Source: Protaetiibacter intestinalis
GTDB taxonomy: Bacteria > Actinomycetota > Actinomycetes > Actinomycetales > Microbacteriaceae
NCBI RefSeq assembly: GCF_003627075.1
Contig: NZ_CP032630.1
Span: forward strand, 2,542,001-2,606,000
Length of the DNA stretch: 64,000 nt
Reading direction: 5' to 3'
A program made the translations under genes and the position numbers. Positions within the stretch are counted from its first letter, which is position 1. Every line of letters starts with the position of its first letter. Under the pieces are notes generated by a model. That model had not been told where the DNA came from, made no database searches, and was given only the letters and a program-made list of their open reading frames with translations. Positions 52,666-61,400 of this stretch are shown here, piece after piece.

Positions 52666-53619
52666 GTGCTCGACCCCATCCCCCTCGCCGACGACGTCGC
52701 GCAGCTGTTCGAGGGGTCGACGCCCATCGGGATCCTCATCGCGATCGTGGGCGCCGTCTTCCTCGCACTCGGTGCGCAACTGCAGCACCGCGGCGTGGAG
52801 AAGGTCGAGGAGCGCTACGGCACAGGCGAGAAGGCCGGCCTCTCGGGCGGTCAGCTGCTGCGGCTGCTCGCCCGACCGAGCTGGCTGTTCGGCACGATCA
52901 TGCTGGGACTCGCCATCGTGATGCAGCTCACGGCGCTCGGCTTCGCACCGCTCATCGTCGTGCAGCCGATCGGCATCGTGGCGCTCGTGCTCACCTCGAT
53001 CCTCAACGCGCGGGTCTCGCACGTGAAGCTCGACCGGCCGGCGATCCTCGCGATCACCATGTGCGTGCTCGGCATCGGCGCCTTCGTGACGATCGCGGCG
53101 TTCTACGCGACCGAGCACATCATCGGCGAGACGCAGCTCATCATCATCCTCGGCATCCTGGGGCTCGTGCTGCTCGCCCTCGCGGCCGCGTTCGTGTTCT
53201 TCCGCAAGCGCCTCACGGCGCTCTTCTACATCGCCGCGGGCGGCATCCTGTACGGCTTCGTCGCCTCGATCGCGAAGGTCGTCATCAACCGCATCCTCAA
53301 CGGCAACGCGAGCTGGGTGACCGTCGTCGGCGCCGTCGGCCTGCTGCTCGCCCTCGCGCTCGGCTTCTACTTCGTGCAGACGGCGTACTCGGTGGGCGCA
53401 CCCGACCTCGTGATCGCGGGGCTCACGGTCATCGACCCGCTGGTGGCGATCGCGATCGGCATCTTCGTGCTCGGGGAGGCGTCCGAGACCCCCGTCTGGG
53501 CGCTCGTCATGTGGGTGCTCTCGGGTGGGGTCGCCATCTACGGCGTCTTCCAACTCGCGAAACACCATCCGCAGACCCACCACCGCGATGAGCCCGGGGA
53601 ATTCGCGACCCTGAGGTAG
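52666..53619 (+). CDS. DMT-superfamily (NIPA-like) transporter
   Basis: 317 residues with nine or ten hydrophobic helices. The outline matches EamA/NIPA-type drug/metabolite transporters: GILIAIVGAVFLALGAQLQHRGVEKVE at the start, LTALGFAPLIVVQPIGIVALVLTSILNAR, and a mirrored second half (YSVGAPDLVIAGLTVIDPLVAIAIGIFVLGE). The tail is His-rich (KHHPQTHHRDEPGE). The substrate is unknown; Mg2+ or small metabolites are typical for the group. Confidence 0.85.
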   Translation: MLDPIPLADDVAQLFEGSTPIGILIAIVGAVFLALGAQLQHRGVEKVEERYGTGEKAGLSGGQLLRLLARPSWLFGTIMLGLAIVMQLTALGFAPLIVVQPIGIVALVLTSILNARVSHVKLDRPAILAITMCVLGIGAFVTIAAFYATEHIIGETQLIIILGILGLVLLALAAAFVFFRKRLTALFYIAAGGILYGFVASIAKVVINRILNGNASWVTVVGAVGLLLALALGFYFVQTAYSVGAPDLVIAGLTVIDPLVAIAIGIFVLGEASETPVWALVMWVLSGGVAIYGVFQLAKHHPQTHHRDEPGEFATLR

Positions 53620-53658
53620 CGTGGAGGAGTTGTTTCCACCGACCGAGGGACTGATCGA

Positions 53659-54885
53659 GTGAGCGACGCCCCGTCGTCGAACCCCGCCTCCGCGCCACGC
53701 CTGACCGTTCTCATCGGCGCCGACACCTTCACCCCGGATGTCAACGGCGCCGCCACGTTCACGCGCAACCTCGCCGCCGGCCTCGCCCGTCGCGGGCACG
53801 AGGTGCACGTCATGGCGCCCGCGCAGCGCGGCAAGGTCGGCACCTTCACCGAGGAGCACGAGGGGGTGCCGCTCACGGTGCACCGCGTGTACTCGTGGCG
53901 TTGGCTGCCGCACCCGTGGCTGCGGTTCATGCTGCCCTGGCGGGTCAAGGCCAACGCCGAGCGCATCGTGCGCGAGGTGAAGCCGGATGCGGTGCACTTC
54001 CAGTCGCACATCGTCGTCGGGCGAGGGCTCGCCACGGCGGCGAAGCGCCACGGCATCCAGCTGATCGGCACCAACCACGTGATGCCGGAAAACATCCTGC
54101 AGCACGTCACCGTACTGCCGAACGCGATGCTCGGCTGGCTCGCGAGCATCCAGTGGGGCTCGGCGCGCAAGTGGTTCTCGATGGCGGATGCCGTGACGAC
54201 GCCCACGCGCCGCGCGGCCGAGTTCTTCGAGAAGGGCACGGGGCTCGACCACGTGCTCGCGATCTCGTGCGGCATCGACACGAGCTTCTACACGGCCGAC
54301 TTCTCGCCGCGCACCGAGAACGTCATCGCCTTCCTCGGGCGGCTCGACGAGGAGAAGTACATCCACGAACTGCTCGAGGCCGCCGCGAAGCTCGGCGACC
54401 TCGACGTGCGGGTCGAGATCATCGGCGGCGGCGAGGTGCGCAAGCAGCTCGAGGCGCGGGCGCGTGAGCTCGGCATCGCCGAGCGGGTGAACTTCCGCGG
54501 TCGGGTCTCGGACGAGGTGCTGCGCAGCACCCTCACCTCGGCATCCGTGTTCGCGATGCCGTCGCGTGCCGAGCTGCAGTCGATCGCGACGATGGAGGCG
54601 CTCGCCTCGGGGCTTCCGGTGGTGGCCGCCGACGCGATGGCGCTGCCGCACCTCGTGCACCCCGGCGAGAACGGCTACCTGTACCAGCCGGGCGACATCG
54701 ACGAGTTCGCCGCGCACCTGCGCGCGGTGCTCACGGCGCCGCCCGCCGAGTTCGAGCGGCTGCAGCGCGGGGCGCTGCGCACGGTCGAGGCCCACGACAT
54801 CCAGCGCACCCTCGACATCTTCGAGGCGCTCTACCGCGGCGAGAGCGTCGTCGACCCCGACACCGAGGGGGAGCTCGCGCGGTGA
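53659..54885 (+). CDS. Family 4 glycosyltransferase, lipid/mannosyl type
   Basis: 408 residues from the GTG at 53659. GT4 signatures: GADTFTPDVNGAATFTRNLAAGLARRGHEVHVMAP, VHFQSHIVVGRGLATAAKR, NVIAFLGRLDEEKYIHELLEA and SRAELQSIATMEALASGLPVVAADAMALPHLV (E-x7-E). It resembles actinobacterial alpha-mannosyl or alpha-glucosyl transferases acting on membrane lipids (MgtA/PimB-like), so it probably serves envelope glycolipid synthesis rather than the EPS island, which is over 20 kb away. It overlaps the next gene by GTGA. Confidence 0.88.
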   Translation: MSDAPSSNPASAPRLTVLIGADTFTPDVNGAATFTRNLAAGLARRGHEVHVMAPAQRGKVGTFTEEHEGVPLTVHRVYSWRWLPHPWLRFMLPWRVKANAERIVREVKPDAVHFQSHIVVGRGLATAAKRHGIQLIGTNHVMPENILQHVTVLPNAMLGWLASIQWGSARKWFSMADAVTTPTRRAAEFFEKGTGLDHVLAISCGIDTSFYTADFSPRTENVIAFLGRLDEEKYIHELLEAAAKLGDLDVRVEIIGGGEVRKQLEARARELGIAERVNFRGRVSDEVLRSTLTSASVFAMPSRAELQSIATMEALASGLPVVAADAMALPHLVHPGENGYLYQPGDIDEFAAHLRAVLTAPPAEFERLQRGALRTVEAHDIQRTLDIFEALYRGESVVDPDTEGELAR

Positions 54886-56168
54886 GCGCGCCGGACGCGG
54901 CCGGGCGGGTGCTGCAGCCGGCCGCGTGGCGTCGGGCGATCGCCCCGATGGTCATCGCGGTCGTCGTGCTGAGCATCGTGCTGCAGGAGCCCGTCGCGGC
55001 GCTGCTGCCGCCGGCGACACCGCGGGTGCTCGTCTTCCTGGCGATCGCCGTGCCGGTGGTCCTCGCGATCGTGTTGGGGCTCGCGGCGGCGTATCCGCGG
55101 ATCGTGGTGCTGCCGGACGGCGCGCTGCGTCTGCGCGGGGTCACCGTGCGCCCGGCCGAACTGGTGACCGTGCGGCGCTCGGTGTCGAGCGGGGGCGGTG
55201 CCGGCTACCTCGTGCTGACGTTCCGCACGGCCGGTGGCCGCCGCATCCGGGTGCTCGTCGCGGGCGCGCCCATCCGGGGGCTCGACACCGCTCAGGCGCG
55301 GCTGCTGTGGGAGGCCGTGGCGGCATCCGGCATCCCGGCGGGAGCGGATGCGGCGCAGGAGCGGGGCTTCCTGAGCGAGAACGTGCTGGCGAGTGGTCGC
55401 CAGGTGGAGGTGGATCGCGGCCTCGTGCTGCGCGAGCTCGACGGCTTGCTCGGGGTGCCGCATCAGGTGCCTGAGGTGGCGGCCGTGCAGGAGGAACCTC
55501 CGGCGGCGTCCTCCGGCGATGACGACGTGACCCTCGCCGACGATCGTGCCGCGGCGGCCGAACTCCTCTCGGTCACGCGCGGGACCCGCCTGGTGCGACG
55601 GATCGCGTTCTGGACGCTCGTCCTCGCGTGCGTGGTGACGGTGATCGTCCTCCTGGTGCTGCTCACCATGGAGTGGGGCGGGAGGGACTTCGGCGCGTTC
55701 GACGAAGACCCGCTGACGGCCGTGATGACGACGTTGATGCTGGTGAGCGTGCTTTTCGGGATCGTCTGGGCGGTCGCCGCCGACGTCGACGACGCCCGTG
55801 TGCGCGCGTCCTCGCGCCGCTGGCTCGCGGCGGCATCCGTGGCCCAGGGCGAGCGCGGCCTCCCGACCCCCTTCCACGCGGCGTGGCTCGGCGCCCCCGG
55901 CGGTCGGATGGCGGGGGTCGGGTTGTTCGTACTCGGGATGGTGGCGCTCCTCGCGGTGATCGGCGGGCCGGTCGCCCTGGCGCGGGGCTACGGACCGCCC
56001 GCCGTCGGCGTCCTCGTGACGATCGCGGGCGTCGTGCTCGGGGTGGTCGCGCTGTGGGGGTGGTTCTCGCGGCGACGCGCCCATCGTCGGCGGGTCGAAT
56101 GGCTCATCGAGGTCGCCGGCGAGCGGGCCACCGGCGGGCAGGCGCCCGACGCTCCCTTCACCGGGTAG
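54882..56168 (+). CDS. Membrane protein of unknown function
   Basis: 428 residues from the GTG at 54882, coupled to the glycosyltransferase. Two helices near residues 20-70, a soluble PH-like beta segment (RIVVLPDGALRLRGVTVRPAELVTVRR), a ~100-residue hydrophilic middle, then four more helices (residues ~245-390) and a basic tail. I do not recognise a family. The beta segment could be a YdbS/PH-like domain. The coupling suggests a partner in envelope lipid glycosylation. Confidence 0.8.
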   Translation: MSAPDAAGRVLQPAAWRRAIAPMVIAVVVLSIVLQEPVAALLPPATPRVLVFLAIAVPVVLAIVLGLAAAYPRIVVLPDGALRLRGVTVRPAELVTVRRSVSSGGGAGYLVLTFRTAGGRRIRVLVAGAPIRGLDTAQARLLWEAVAASGIPAGADAAQERGFLSENVLASGRQVEVDRGLVLRELDGLLGVPHQVPEVAAVQEEPPAASSGDDDVTLADDRAAAAELLSVTRGTRLVRRIAFWTLVLACVVTVIVLLVLLTMEWGGRDFGAFDEDPLTAVMTTLMLVSVLFGIVWAVAADVDDARVRASSRRWLAAASVAQGERGLPTPFHAAWLGAPGGRMAGVGLFVLGMVALLAVIGGPVALARGYGPPAVGVLVTIAGVVLGVVALWGWFSRRRAHRRRVEWLIEVAGERATGGQAPDAPFTG

Positions 56169-56177
56169 CGTTGTCGC

Positions 56178-56251
56178 GGGGCGGTAGCTCAGCCGGTTAG
56201 AGCAGCGGACTCATAATCCGTCGGTCACGGGTTCAAGTCCCGTCCGCCCTA
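56178..56251 (+). tRNA. tRNA with CAT anticodon (elongator Met, or Ile2)
   Basis: Cloverleaf of 74 bases without encoded CCA (the genome continues CCG). Acceptor GGGGCGG pairs with CCGCCCT (one G-T), D-stem GCTC/GAGC, anticodon loop CTCATAA with CAT at 56212-56214, T-arm ACGGG-TTCAAGT-CCCGT. A promoter-like TAGCGT ends 6 bases upstream. Whether C34 is modified to lysidine (Ile) cannot be told here. It flanks an integrated-element remnant. Confidence 0.93.
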
Positions 56252-56359
56252 CCGAACGTTTACGGGGAAGTTTGGGCATCGGCGCACAAGCCTGCAAAGG
56301 CAAATCCCGTCCATCGTGTCGCGCGGCCTTGTGTCGGTGCGCTCGGGCAACATGTAGGT

Positions 56360-57208
56360 ATGTCTCCTTGGACGCCACCCGGAGTTGACCCGGTTGAGCA
56401 CGCTGCGCTGGTCCCCGGCATCCCGACGTGGAGCGCCACCAGCGTGCAGGCGTGGGCAATGCGTTTCCTTCGGGTGCAGGGCGGTTATTTCTTGAACGAG
56501 TCATTGGTCGCGAAGTGGGACGTTGCGATGCGCAATGACCCGCCCCACCGTGATGACTGGAGTCAGGGTGACGCCGCCGCGCACTACTGGGAATGGCTCG
56601 ATGAGGAGCAGCAGCTTGCCTTTCTTGACTGGCTCGTCTATGAGCTGTCACACACCGACGGCGGTTGGCAGCACAAGCGCGACCTCGAAGAGATCCTGCA
56701 TGCCGGTGGCTCGGAGTGGAAAGTCGGCGACCGGGGCGGGAACCCCGGTTTAGAGAAGCGCGTGCCGCAGGGCGTTGCCGACGCCGTGGATGCTGTCATC
56801 GCCAACTCGGCGACCGCCGGTGCTTTGCTGTCCGAGGCGTGGCACGCCGCCTTTGGTCGCAACCCTGACCCTGAGGAGGCCTACGAGAAGGCGATCAAGG
56901 CCGTCGAGGAGGCCGGGGCCGAGCTCGTGCTGCCGATGAATCCCAAGGCCACCCTTGGAACGATGATCGCTGCGGTGCGCGACCAGGGCGACTGGCGCCT
57001 CCCGCTTGAATCCGCCTCGGCGGTGGGTGCGCCGCTCGAAATGATGAAGTCGCTGTGGGAAGGCCAGGAGAGCCGCCACGGTGGCAACGGCTACCGCAAG
57101 CCGACGCCCGCCGAGGCAGAGGCGGCGGTGCTGCTCGCCGTCCCGTTGGTGCAGTTCTTCACCGCTGGGCTCCTGGCCCGCCCCACGCCTCCCGTTGCAA
57201 CGGAGTGA
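56360..57208 (+). CDS. Unknown element-borne protein, possible Abi-C/HEPN-like C-terminus
   Basis: 282 soluble residues with Trp-rich N-terminal part (SPWTPPGVDP, HYWEWLDEEQQLAFLDWLVYEL), a central helical region (GVADAVDAVIANSATAGALLSEAW), and a C-terminal block SRHGGNGYRKPTPAEAEAAVL followed by a hydrophobic helix. The Arg-His-Gly plus long helix recalls the HEPN-like Abi_C domain of phage-exclusion proteins. That resemblance is by eye and weak. Codon use differs from the neighbours. No clear ribosome site precedes the ATG. It overlaps the integrase fragment tail to tail by 50 bases. Confidence 0.65.
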   Translation: MSPWTPPGVDPVEHAALVPGIPTWSATSVQAWAMRFLRVQGGYFLNESLVAKWDVAMRNDPPHRDDWSQGDAAAHYWEWLDEEQQLAFLDWLVYELSHTDGGWQHKRDLEEILHAGGSEWKVGDRGGNPGLEKRVPQGVADAVDAVIANSATAGALLSEAWHAAFGRNPDPEEAYEKAIKAVEEAGAELVLPMNPKATLGTMIAAVRDQGDWRLPLESASAVGAPLEMMKSLWEGQESRHGGNGYRKPTPAEAEAAVLLAVPLVQFFTAGLLARPTPPVATE

Positions 57209-57611
57209 CCCGCGCGCTCGGGGCTGCGAGGCTCGCCTCGAAGCGCGCCATGTCGGCGTCCCAGGCGTCGGGGAAGAAGTGCAGGTAGGTCCTATAGGTG
57301 ACGCCGGTGTCGGCATGTCCGAGGGCTGCGGCAACACGCTCCATCGGCATGCCTGACAGCGCCCACAAGCTCGCGGCGGTGTGCCGCAGGTCGTGGAACC
57401 TCAGTGTGGGCCGACCGATCGCCTCGGCTGCTGCGCGGAACCGCCGCCGGTAGAACGATTCGTAGTCGAGGCGCTTCGACCAGTTGAGCGCCCCGCGCCA
57501 CCGGCCGCCGCCCGCGTAGTTGCGTCCCGGCCACAGGGCGAGCGCTTCCACCTTGGCCCCGCTGAGGCGTCGATCGGCCCGTTGCGGATGCGGCAGGGGC
57601 AGTGTAGGTCA
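57159..57611 (-). pseudogene. Truncated tyrosine recombinase/integrase
   Basis: The conceptual product keeps the C-terminal catalytic part: HDLRHTAASLWALSGM (box II His-x-x-Arg), LGHADTGVTYRTYLHFF with the nucleophilic Tyr, then ~30 more residues. The arm-binding and core-binding domains and the box I Arg are missing. A stop codon at 57609-57611 closes the frame upstream; a GTG at 57551 is the only start. It is inactive as an integrase and marks decay of the element next to the tRNA. Confidence 0.85.
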
Positions 57612-57706
57612 CAGCTGGGTAACGGTGCGGGAATTGCTCCCGCCGTGGGGCCTCTGAGGGCCTGTTTCGGGTCCTCGATGTCGGGGGTCTCGTGTGGCCT
57701 TGAGGC

Positions 57707-58960
57707 ATGAGGAAACGACCCGATCCGGTTGCTGTGGCGGATGCCGCCCTGGGTCGTGTCGTGGCGATCCAGGCGCAGATGGATGCTCTGTCGGCGGCGC
57801 GTGCGGAGGCTCTGTTGGAGTTCGAGGCGGCGTTCGCGGTGGCGTATCCGCCGTCGGCTGCTCCGTTGCGGGAGCGTGCTGAGCGGGCGGAGTTGGCGTG
57901 TGCGTTGCGGATGCCGGAACGGGCTGTCGAGACGCTGTTGGGTGAGTCGCGGATGCTGACTCGGCAACTGCCTGCAACGTTCGCCGCGTTGGGGGAAGGG
58001 TTGTTCTCGTATCGGCATGCGCAGGTGCTGATCGACGAGACCGCGGAACTGGACCCGGTGGATCGGGAGGCGGTGGAGCGGGTGGCGCTCGGGGTTGCCA
58101 GGTCGGTGACGGTGGCACAGTTCCGCAGGAAGGTGCGCCGGTTGCGGGAGCGACGGAACCCGGAGTCGATGGTCGAACGGGTGCGCACCGCCCACACCCG
58201 ACGTGAACTCGTGCTCGAACCTGCCCGAGACGGGATGGCATACCTGGGCATCTACACCAACGCGGTCGACGCGGCGGCGATCTACGAGAAAGCCACCACC
58301 GCCGCCGGACACGCCGTGGAGGATGGGGATCCGCGGACGTTGACCCAGTTGCGGGTCGACGTGCTCGTCGACGCCCTCCTGGAACGCGACTCCACGCTCG
58401 GGTTGGGTCGGACCATGTTGGAGACCATGAACGCGGACCCGGACGAGTTGTTGGCGATCCAGGAGACCACCGTGGGACCGTTCGCCGGCATCATCCCGAC
58501 CGTCATCGTCACCGTCCCGATCGGCACTCTCCTCGGCGGGAACCAACCGGGGAACCTGGAAGGGGTCGGGCCGATCGACGCCGCCACCGCACGCAAACTC
58601 ACCTCCCACGCACCCGTGCTGTATCGGATGCTCACCGACCCAGACACCGGGACCGGGCTGTCGATGGGACGCACCGCCTACCGGGTCCCCGAACCATTGC
58701 GACGATGGCTGCGGGTCCGAGACGGATCATGCCGGTTCCCGATGTGCCTCATCTGCACCCGACGATGCGACATCGACCACACCCGCGACTGGGCAACCCA
58801 GAACGGACCCACCGACCACGACAACCTCGCCCACCTCTCCCGCGGACACCACACCCTGAAACACCACGGCGGATGGAAAGTCGTCCAAGACACCCGCGGG
58901 GTACTGCAATGGACCTCCTACCTCGGCAGGGAATACACAACCCTGCCCGACGCCAGCTGA
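57707..58960 (+). CDS. DUF222/HNH endonuclease-like protein (13E12 family)
   Basis: 417 residues. The N-terminal ~270 residues form the helical DUF222 domain (ERAERAELACALRMPERAVETLL, VDREAVERVALGVARSVTVAQFRRKVRRL). The C-terminus has an HNH fold: CRFPMCLICTRRCDIDHTRDW, GPTDHDNLAHLSRGHHTLKHHGGW. The usual LC before R-HH is LS here, so one zinc ligand is changed. These genes are multi-copy and mobile in actinobacteria. The 5' part uses many TTG, CGT and GCT codons, unlike neighbouring genes, which suggests recent transfer. Confidence 0.9.
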   Translation: MRKRPDPVAVADAALGRVVAIQAQMDALSAARAEALLEFEAAFAVAYPPSAAPLRERAERAELACALRMPERAVETLLGESRMLTRQLPATFAALGEGLFSYRHAQVLIDETAELDPVDREAVERVALGVARSVTVAQFRRKVRRLRERRNPESMVERVRTAHTRRELVLEPARDGMAYLGIYTNAVDAAAIYEKATTAAGHAVEDGDPRTLTQLRVDVLVDALLERDSTLGLGRTMLETMNADPDELLAIQETTVGPFAGIIPTVIVTVPIGTLLGGNQPGNLEGVGPIDAATARKLTSHAPVLYRMLTDPDTGTGLSMGRTAYRVPEPLRRWLRVRDGSCRFPMCLICTRRCDIDHTRDWATQNGPTDHDNLAHLSRGHHTLKHHGGWKVVQDTRGVLQWTSYLGREYTTLPDAS

Positions 58961-59040
58961 CAGCCCGGGAGCGGGCGCGAGGGGACGCGGGAGGAAATAT
59001 CGCCGTGTCCCGTGCGGTTGAACCGGGGGAGTCGACCAGG

Positions 59041-59889
59041 ATGGACAGCATGACCGAGACCGCCGCCCCCACCGCACAGCAGACCCCCGAAGAGCAGTTC
59101 GCGTTCTTCCACTCGCGCCGCGAGCTGGCGGTCGTGCAGCCGCAGGGCAGCCTCGCGCTCACCACGACGCAGGTCATCGACATCGAGCAGACGGTGTGGG
59201 GCGTCCCGGGAACCTGGGCCCCGCTGCCGGCCGGCGAGTCGGGCATCAGCCTCACCGCGACCGCGGCGGACGGCATCCAGGTCGACGGCGTGCTCGTCGA
59301 GGGCACCGTCACGGTGCGTGGCAAGGACTCGCCCGAACCGTCGGCCGTGCGCTTCAGCGACACCGTCACGGGCTTCGTCATCGCCCAGGAGGGCGGCCTC
59401 TACGCGCTGCGCGTCTTCGACGCCCAGTCGGAGGCGATCCAGGAGTTCGGCGGCATCGACGCGTTCGACTACAACCCCGACTGGGTGGTCACCGCCGACT
59501 GGTCGCTCAACCCGGAGGGCACCGTGCTCGGCTTCGAGCACCTCAAGGACGACGGCAAGACCCGCGACGAGGTGGTGCCCGGTCGCATCACCTTCAGCCG
59601 CGACGGCGTCGACTACGACCTCGCCGCCTTCAAGTCGGGCCGCGCCCTGCAGCTCGTCTTCGCCGACGCCACCAACGACGTCAGCACCTACAGCGTCGGC
59701 CGCTTCCTCTTCGTCGCCCCGAACGCCGACGGCACCATCACGCTCGACTTCAACCGGGCCGTACTGCCGCCGTGCGCCTTCAGCTACGCCTTCAACTGCC
59801 CGCTGCCGCCCAAGCAGAACCGCTTCCCGTTCGCCATCGAGGCGGGCGAGAAGAACGCGGTGAAGGAGGACGGCTCACTCCTGCACTGA
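59041..59889 (+). CDS. DUF1684 family protein
   Basis: 282 residues from the ATG at 59041 (GGGGGAG 10 bases upstream); an ATG at 59050 with AGGA at good spacing is equally possible. The DUF1684 signature is clear: PEEQFAFFHSRREL early, GGLYALRVFDAQSEAIQEFGGI, and FNRAVLPPCAFSYAFNCPLPPKQNRFPFAIEAGEK at the end. The protein is cytoplasmic and of unknown biochemical role. It converges with the DsbA-like gene, 10 bases away. Confidence 0.92.
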   Translation: MDSMTETAAPTAQQTPEEQFAFFHSRRELAVVQPQGSLALTTTQVIDIEQTVWGVPGTWAPLPAGESGISLTATAADGIQVDGVLVEGTVTVRGKDSPEPSAVRFSDTVTGFVIAQEGGLYALRVFDAQSEAIQEFGGIDAFDYNPDWVVTADWSLNPEGTVLGFEHLKDDGKTRDEVVPGRITFSRDGVDYDLAAFKSGRALQLVFADATNDVSTYSVGRFLFVAPNADGTITLDFNRAVLPPCAFSYAFNCPLPPKQNRFPFAIEAGEKNAVKEDGSLLH

Positions 59890-59899
59890 GCCTCGACGC

Positions 59900-60856
59900 T
59901 CACCCGGTCGCGTCCCCGGTCGCGTCCCCGGTGTCGCCGCCGTCGCCCGTGTCGCCGGAATCCGTGCCCGTCTCGGCGTCGTACTGGGCGAGCACGAACG
60001 AGGTGAACGCATCCGCGTCATCCGCGTCGCCCGTGTACTGCTCGCGGTTCACGAGGATCGTCGGGGTCGCGCTGAGCGCCGACACCGAGGAGTTCGGGAT
60101 GCCGGACGAGGTGGCCCGCGCGGTCGCCCGCGTCACCCACGGCCGGAAGCGGCCATCCGTGATGCACTTCGCGACATCGTCGTCGGTCACGCCGGCGTTC
60201 TGCACGAGCAGCACGAGCGCGTCGTCGGCCGGCGGATCCGCGTCGTCGGCCGGGTAGGCCTTCGCCATCGCGGAGGCGACCGCGAAGGCGCTGTCGGGCG
60301 CGTACTGCGCGACGCACGCGAAGGCGTTCGCCGCACGGATCGAGTAGTCGTCGCCCACCTTCGTCGCCGTCACCGCCACCGGGTGCAGCTCGAGCGTGAG
60401 GTAGCCGGCGGTCACCCACGACTCCAGGTTCGTGTTCGCGGTGAGGAACGCCATCGAGTCGGGGTCGGCGAAGTCGAGGTACGCGGTCACCGCGACCACA
60501 CCGTCGGTCTCGTCGAGCGCGGTCGGCGTGGGCGAGTCGTCCTCCTCGAGCCGCGCCGTGCGCGTCGCGCTCATCGCCGAGCCGTCGCCCGTGAACAGGA
60601 TGCCGTTGCTCGCCATGTTCTCGGGACCGGCGTTCGCCTCCCGCTGCTGGGCGGCCTGCACCGTGACGGTGGCGGTCGCCGTGAGCGCGACCGCCACCGT
60701 CAATCCGGAAGCGAGGAGGAGGCGATTCCGGATCCGGCGCTTGCGCTCCCGTTCCCGTTTGATCCTCGCGCCCTCGCGGGAGCGGGCGATCTGCTCCTTC
60801 TTCGAGAGCTTGCGGAGCTCCTTCTTGGACTGCGGAGCACGGGCGGGAGCGGTCAT
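59900..60856 (-). CDS. Membrane-anchored DsbA-like protein without active-site cysteines
   Basis: 318 residues: a highly basic N-terminus (KKELRKLSKKEQIARSREGARIKRERERKRRIRNR), one membrane helix (residues ~46-68), and an extracytoplasmic thioredoxin-4/DsbA-like domain. The first strand reads VTAYLDFADPDSMAFL, where CxxC is normally found; the later cis-Pro loop SATPTILVN is present. Only isolated Cys remain (FACVAQ, AKCITD). It ends in a Gly/Asp/Thr repeat. A chaperone or binding role is more likely than disulfide exchange. Confidence 0.85.
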   Translation of the reverse strand: MTAPARAPQSKKELRKLSKKEQIARSREGARIKRERERKRRIRNRLLLASGLTVAVALTATATVTVQAAQQREANAGPENMASNGILFTGDGSAMSATRTARLEEDDSPTPTALDETDGVVAVTAYLDFADPDSMAFLTANTNLESWVTAGYLTLELHPVAVTATKVGDDYSIRAANAFACVAQYAPDSAFAVASAMAKAYPADDADPPADDALVLLVQNAGVTDDDVAKCITDGRFRPWVTRATARATSSGIPNSSVSALSATPTILVNREQYTGDADDADAFTSFVLAQYDAETGTDSGDTGDGGDTGDATGDATG

Positions 60857-60891
60857 CGCGCTCACCCTGCGCCCGCTCGCTGAGCGGTGCT

Positions 60892-61323
60892 CTAGGCGAC
60901 GCTCGGAAGCTGCTGTGAGCGCCGGGTCCGGGAGCGTCTCACCGCGGCGACGAGCAGGGCGCCGACGAGTGCACCCGCCGTGTTCGCCACGAGGTCCGAG
61001 ACCGTCGAGTACCGCGTCGGCAGGAACAGCTGCACACCCTCGATGAGCGCACTCGTCGCCAGTCCCGCGAGGGTCGTCGACCACACGCGCATCCGGAACG
61101 CGGTCATCGCGAGCACCCCGAACGGCACGAACATCGCGATGTTCGCCGTGAACTCGAGCACGGCGTAGCTCGGCTCGAACGGCAGGCCGAGGCTCGCGAG
61201 CCAGCGCGCCGGCATCGCGAGCACACCCGCGTACGCGCCGTCGGCCGGATTCGGCGCCCACACGGCGAAGCCGACAGCCACGAGGTAGGCGGCGAACACG
61301 ATCCGGAGCAGCAGGATGCGCAT
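60892..61323 (-). CDS. VanZ-family membrane protein
   Basis: 143 residues with four helices. VanZ-like signatures are FVPFGVLAMTAFR, LIEGVQLFLPTRYSTVSDLVANTAGALVG. Members are associated with glycopeptide tolerance or are of unknown role. It lies upstream of, and parallel to, the DsbA-like gene, 35 bases away. It diverges from the GAF regulator. Confidence 0.92.
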   Translation of the reverse strand: MRILLLRIVFAAYLVAVGFAVWAPNPADGAYAGVLAMPARWLASLGLPFEPSYAVLEFTANIAMFVPFGVLAMTAFRMRVWSTTLAGLATSALIEGVQLFLPTRYSTVSDLVANTAGALVGALLVAAVRRSRTRRSQQLPSVA

Positions 61324-61400
61324 CCGTCCACGTTAGGGGACGCGCCGCCCCCGTCCGCGTTACCCTTGCAGCACCCTGTCGACGCCGAAGGGAGCGCTGC

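Larger units (their letters stand above)
56252..57611. mobile_element. Remnant of a tRNA-associated integrated element
   Basis: Immediately 3' of the CAT tRNA the base and codon composition changes (more A/T, for example around the GGYFLNE codons). One unknown gene reads rightward and the C-terminal part of a tyrosine integrase reads leftward toward the tRNA. That is the usual layout of a tRNA-inserted element. The integrase is cut at about 57611, next to a DUF222 gene. I found no clear second copy of the tRNA 3' end. Confidence 0.55.

Noticed and set aside
56178..56251. Assigning the CAT tRNA firmly to Ile2 or to initiator Met
   Set aside because: Acceptor and loop features do not fit initiator tRNA (position 1 pairs with U72), but elongator Met and Ile2 cannot be separated by reading alone.
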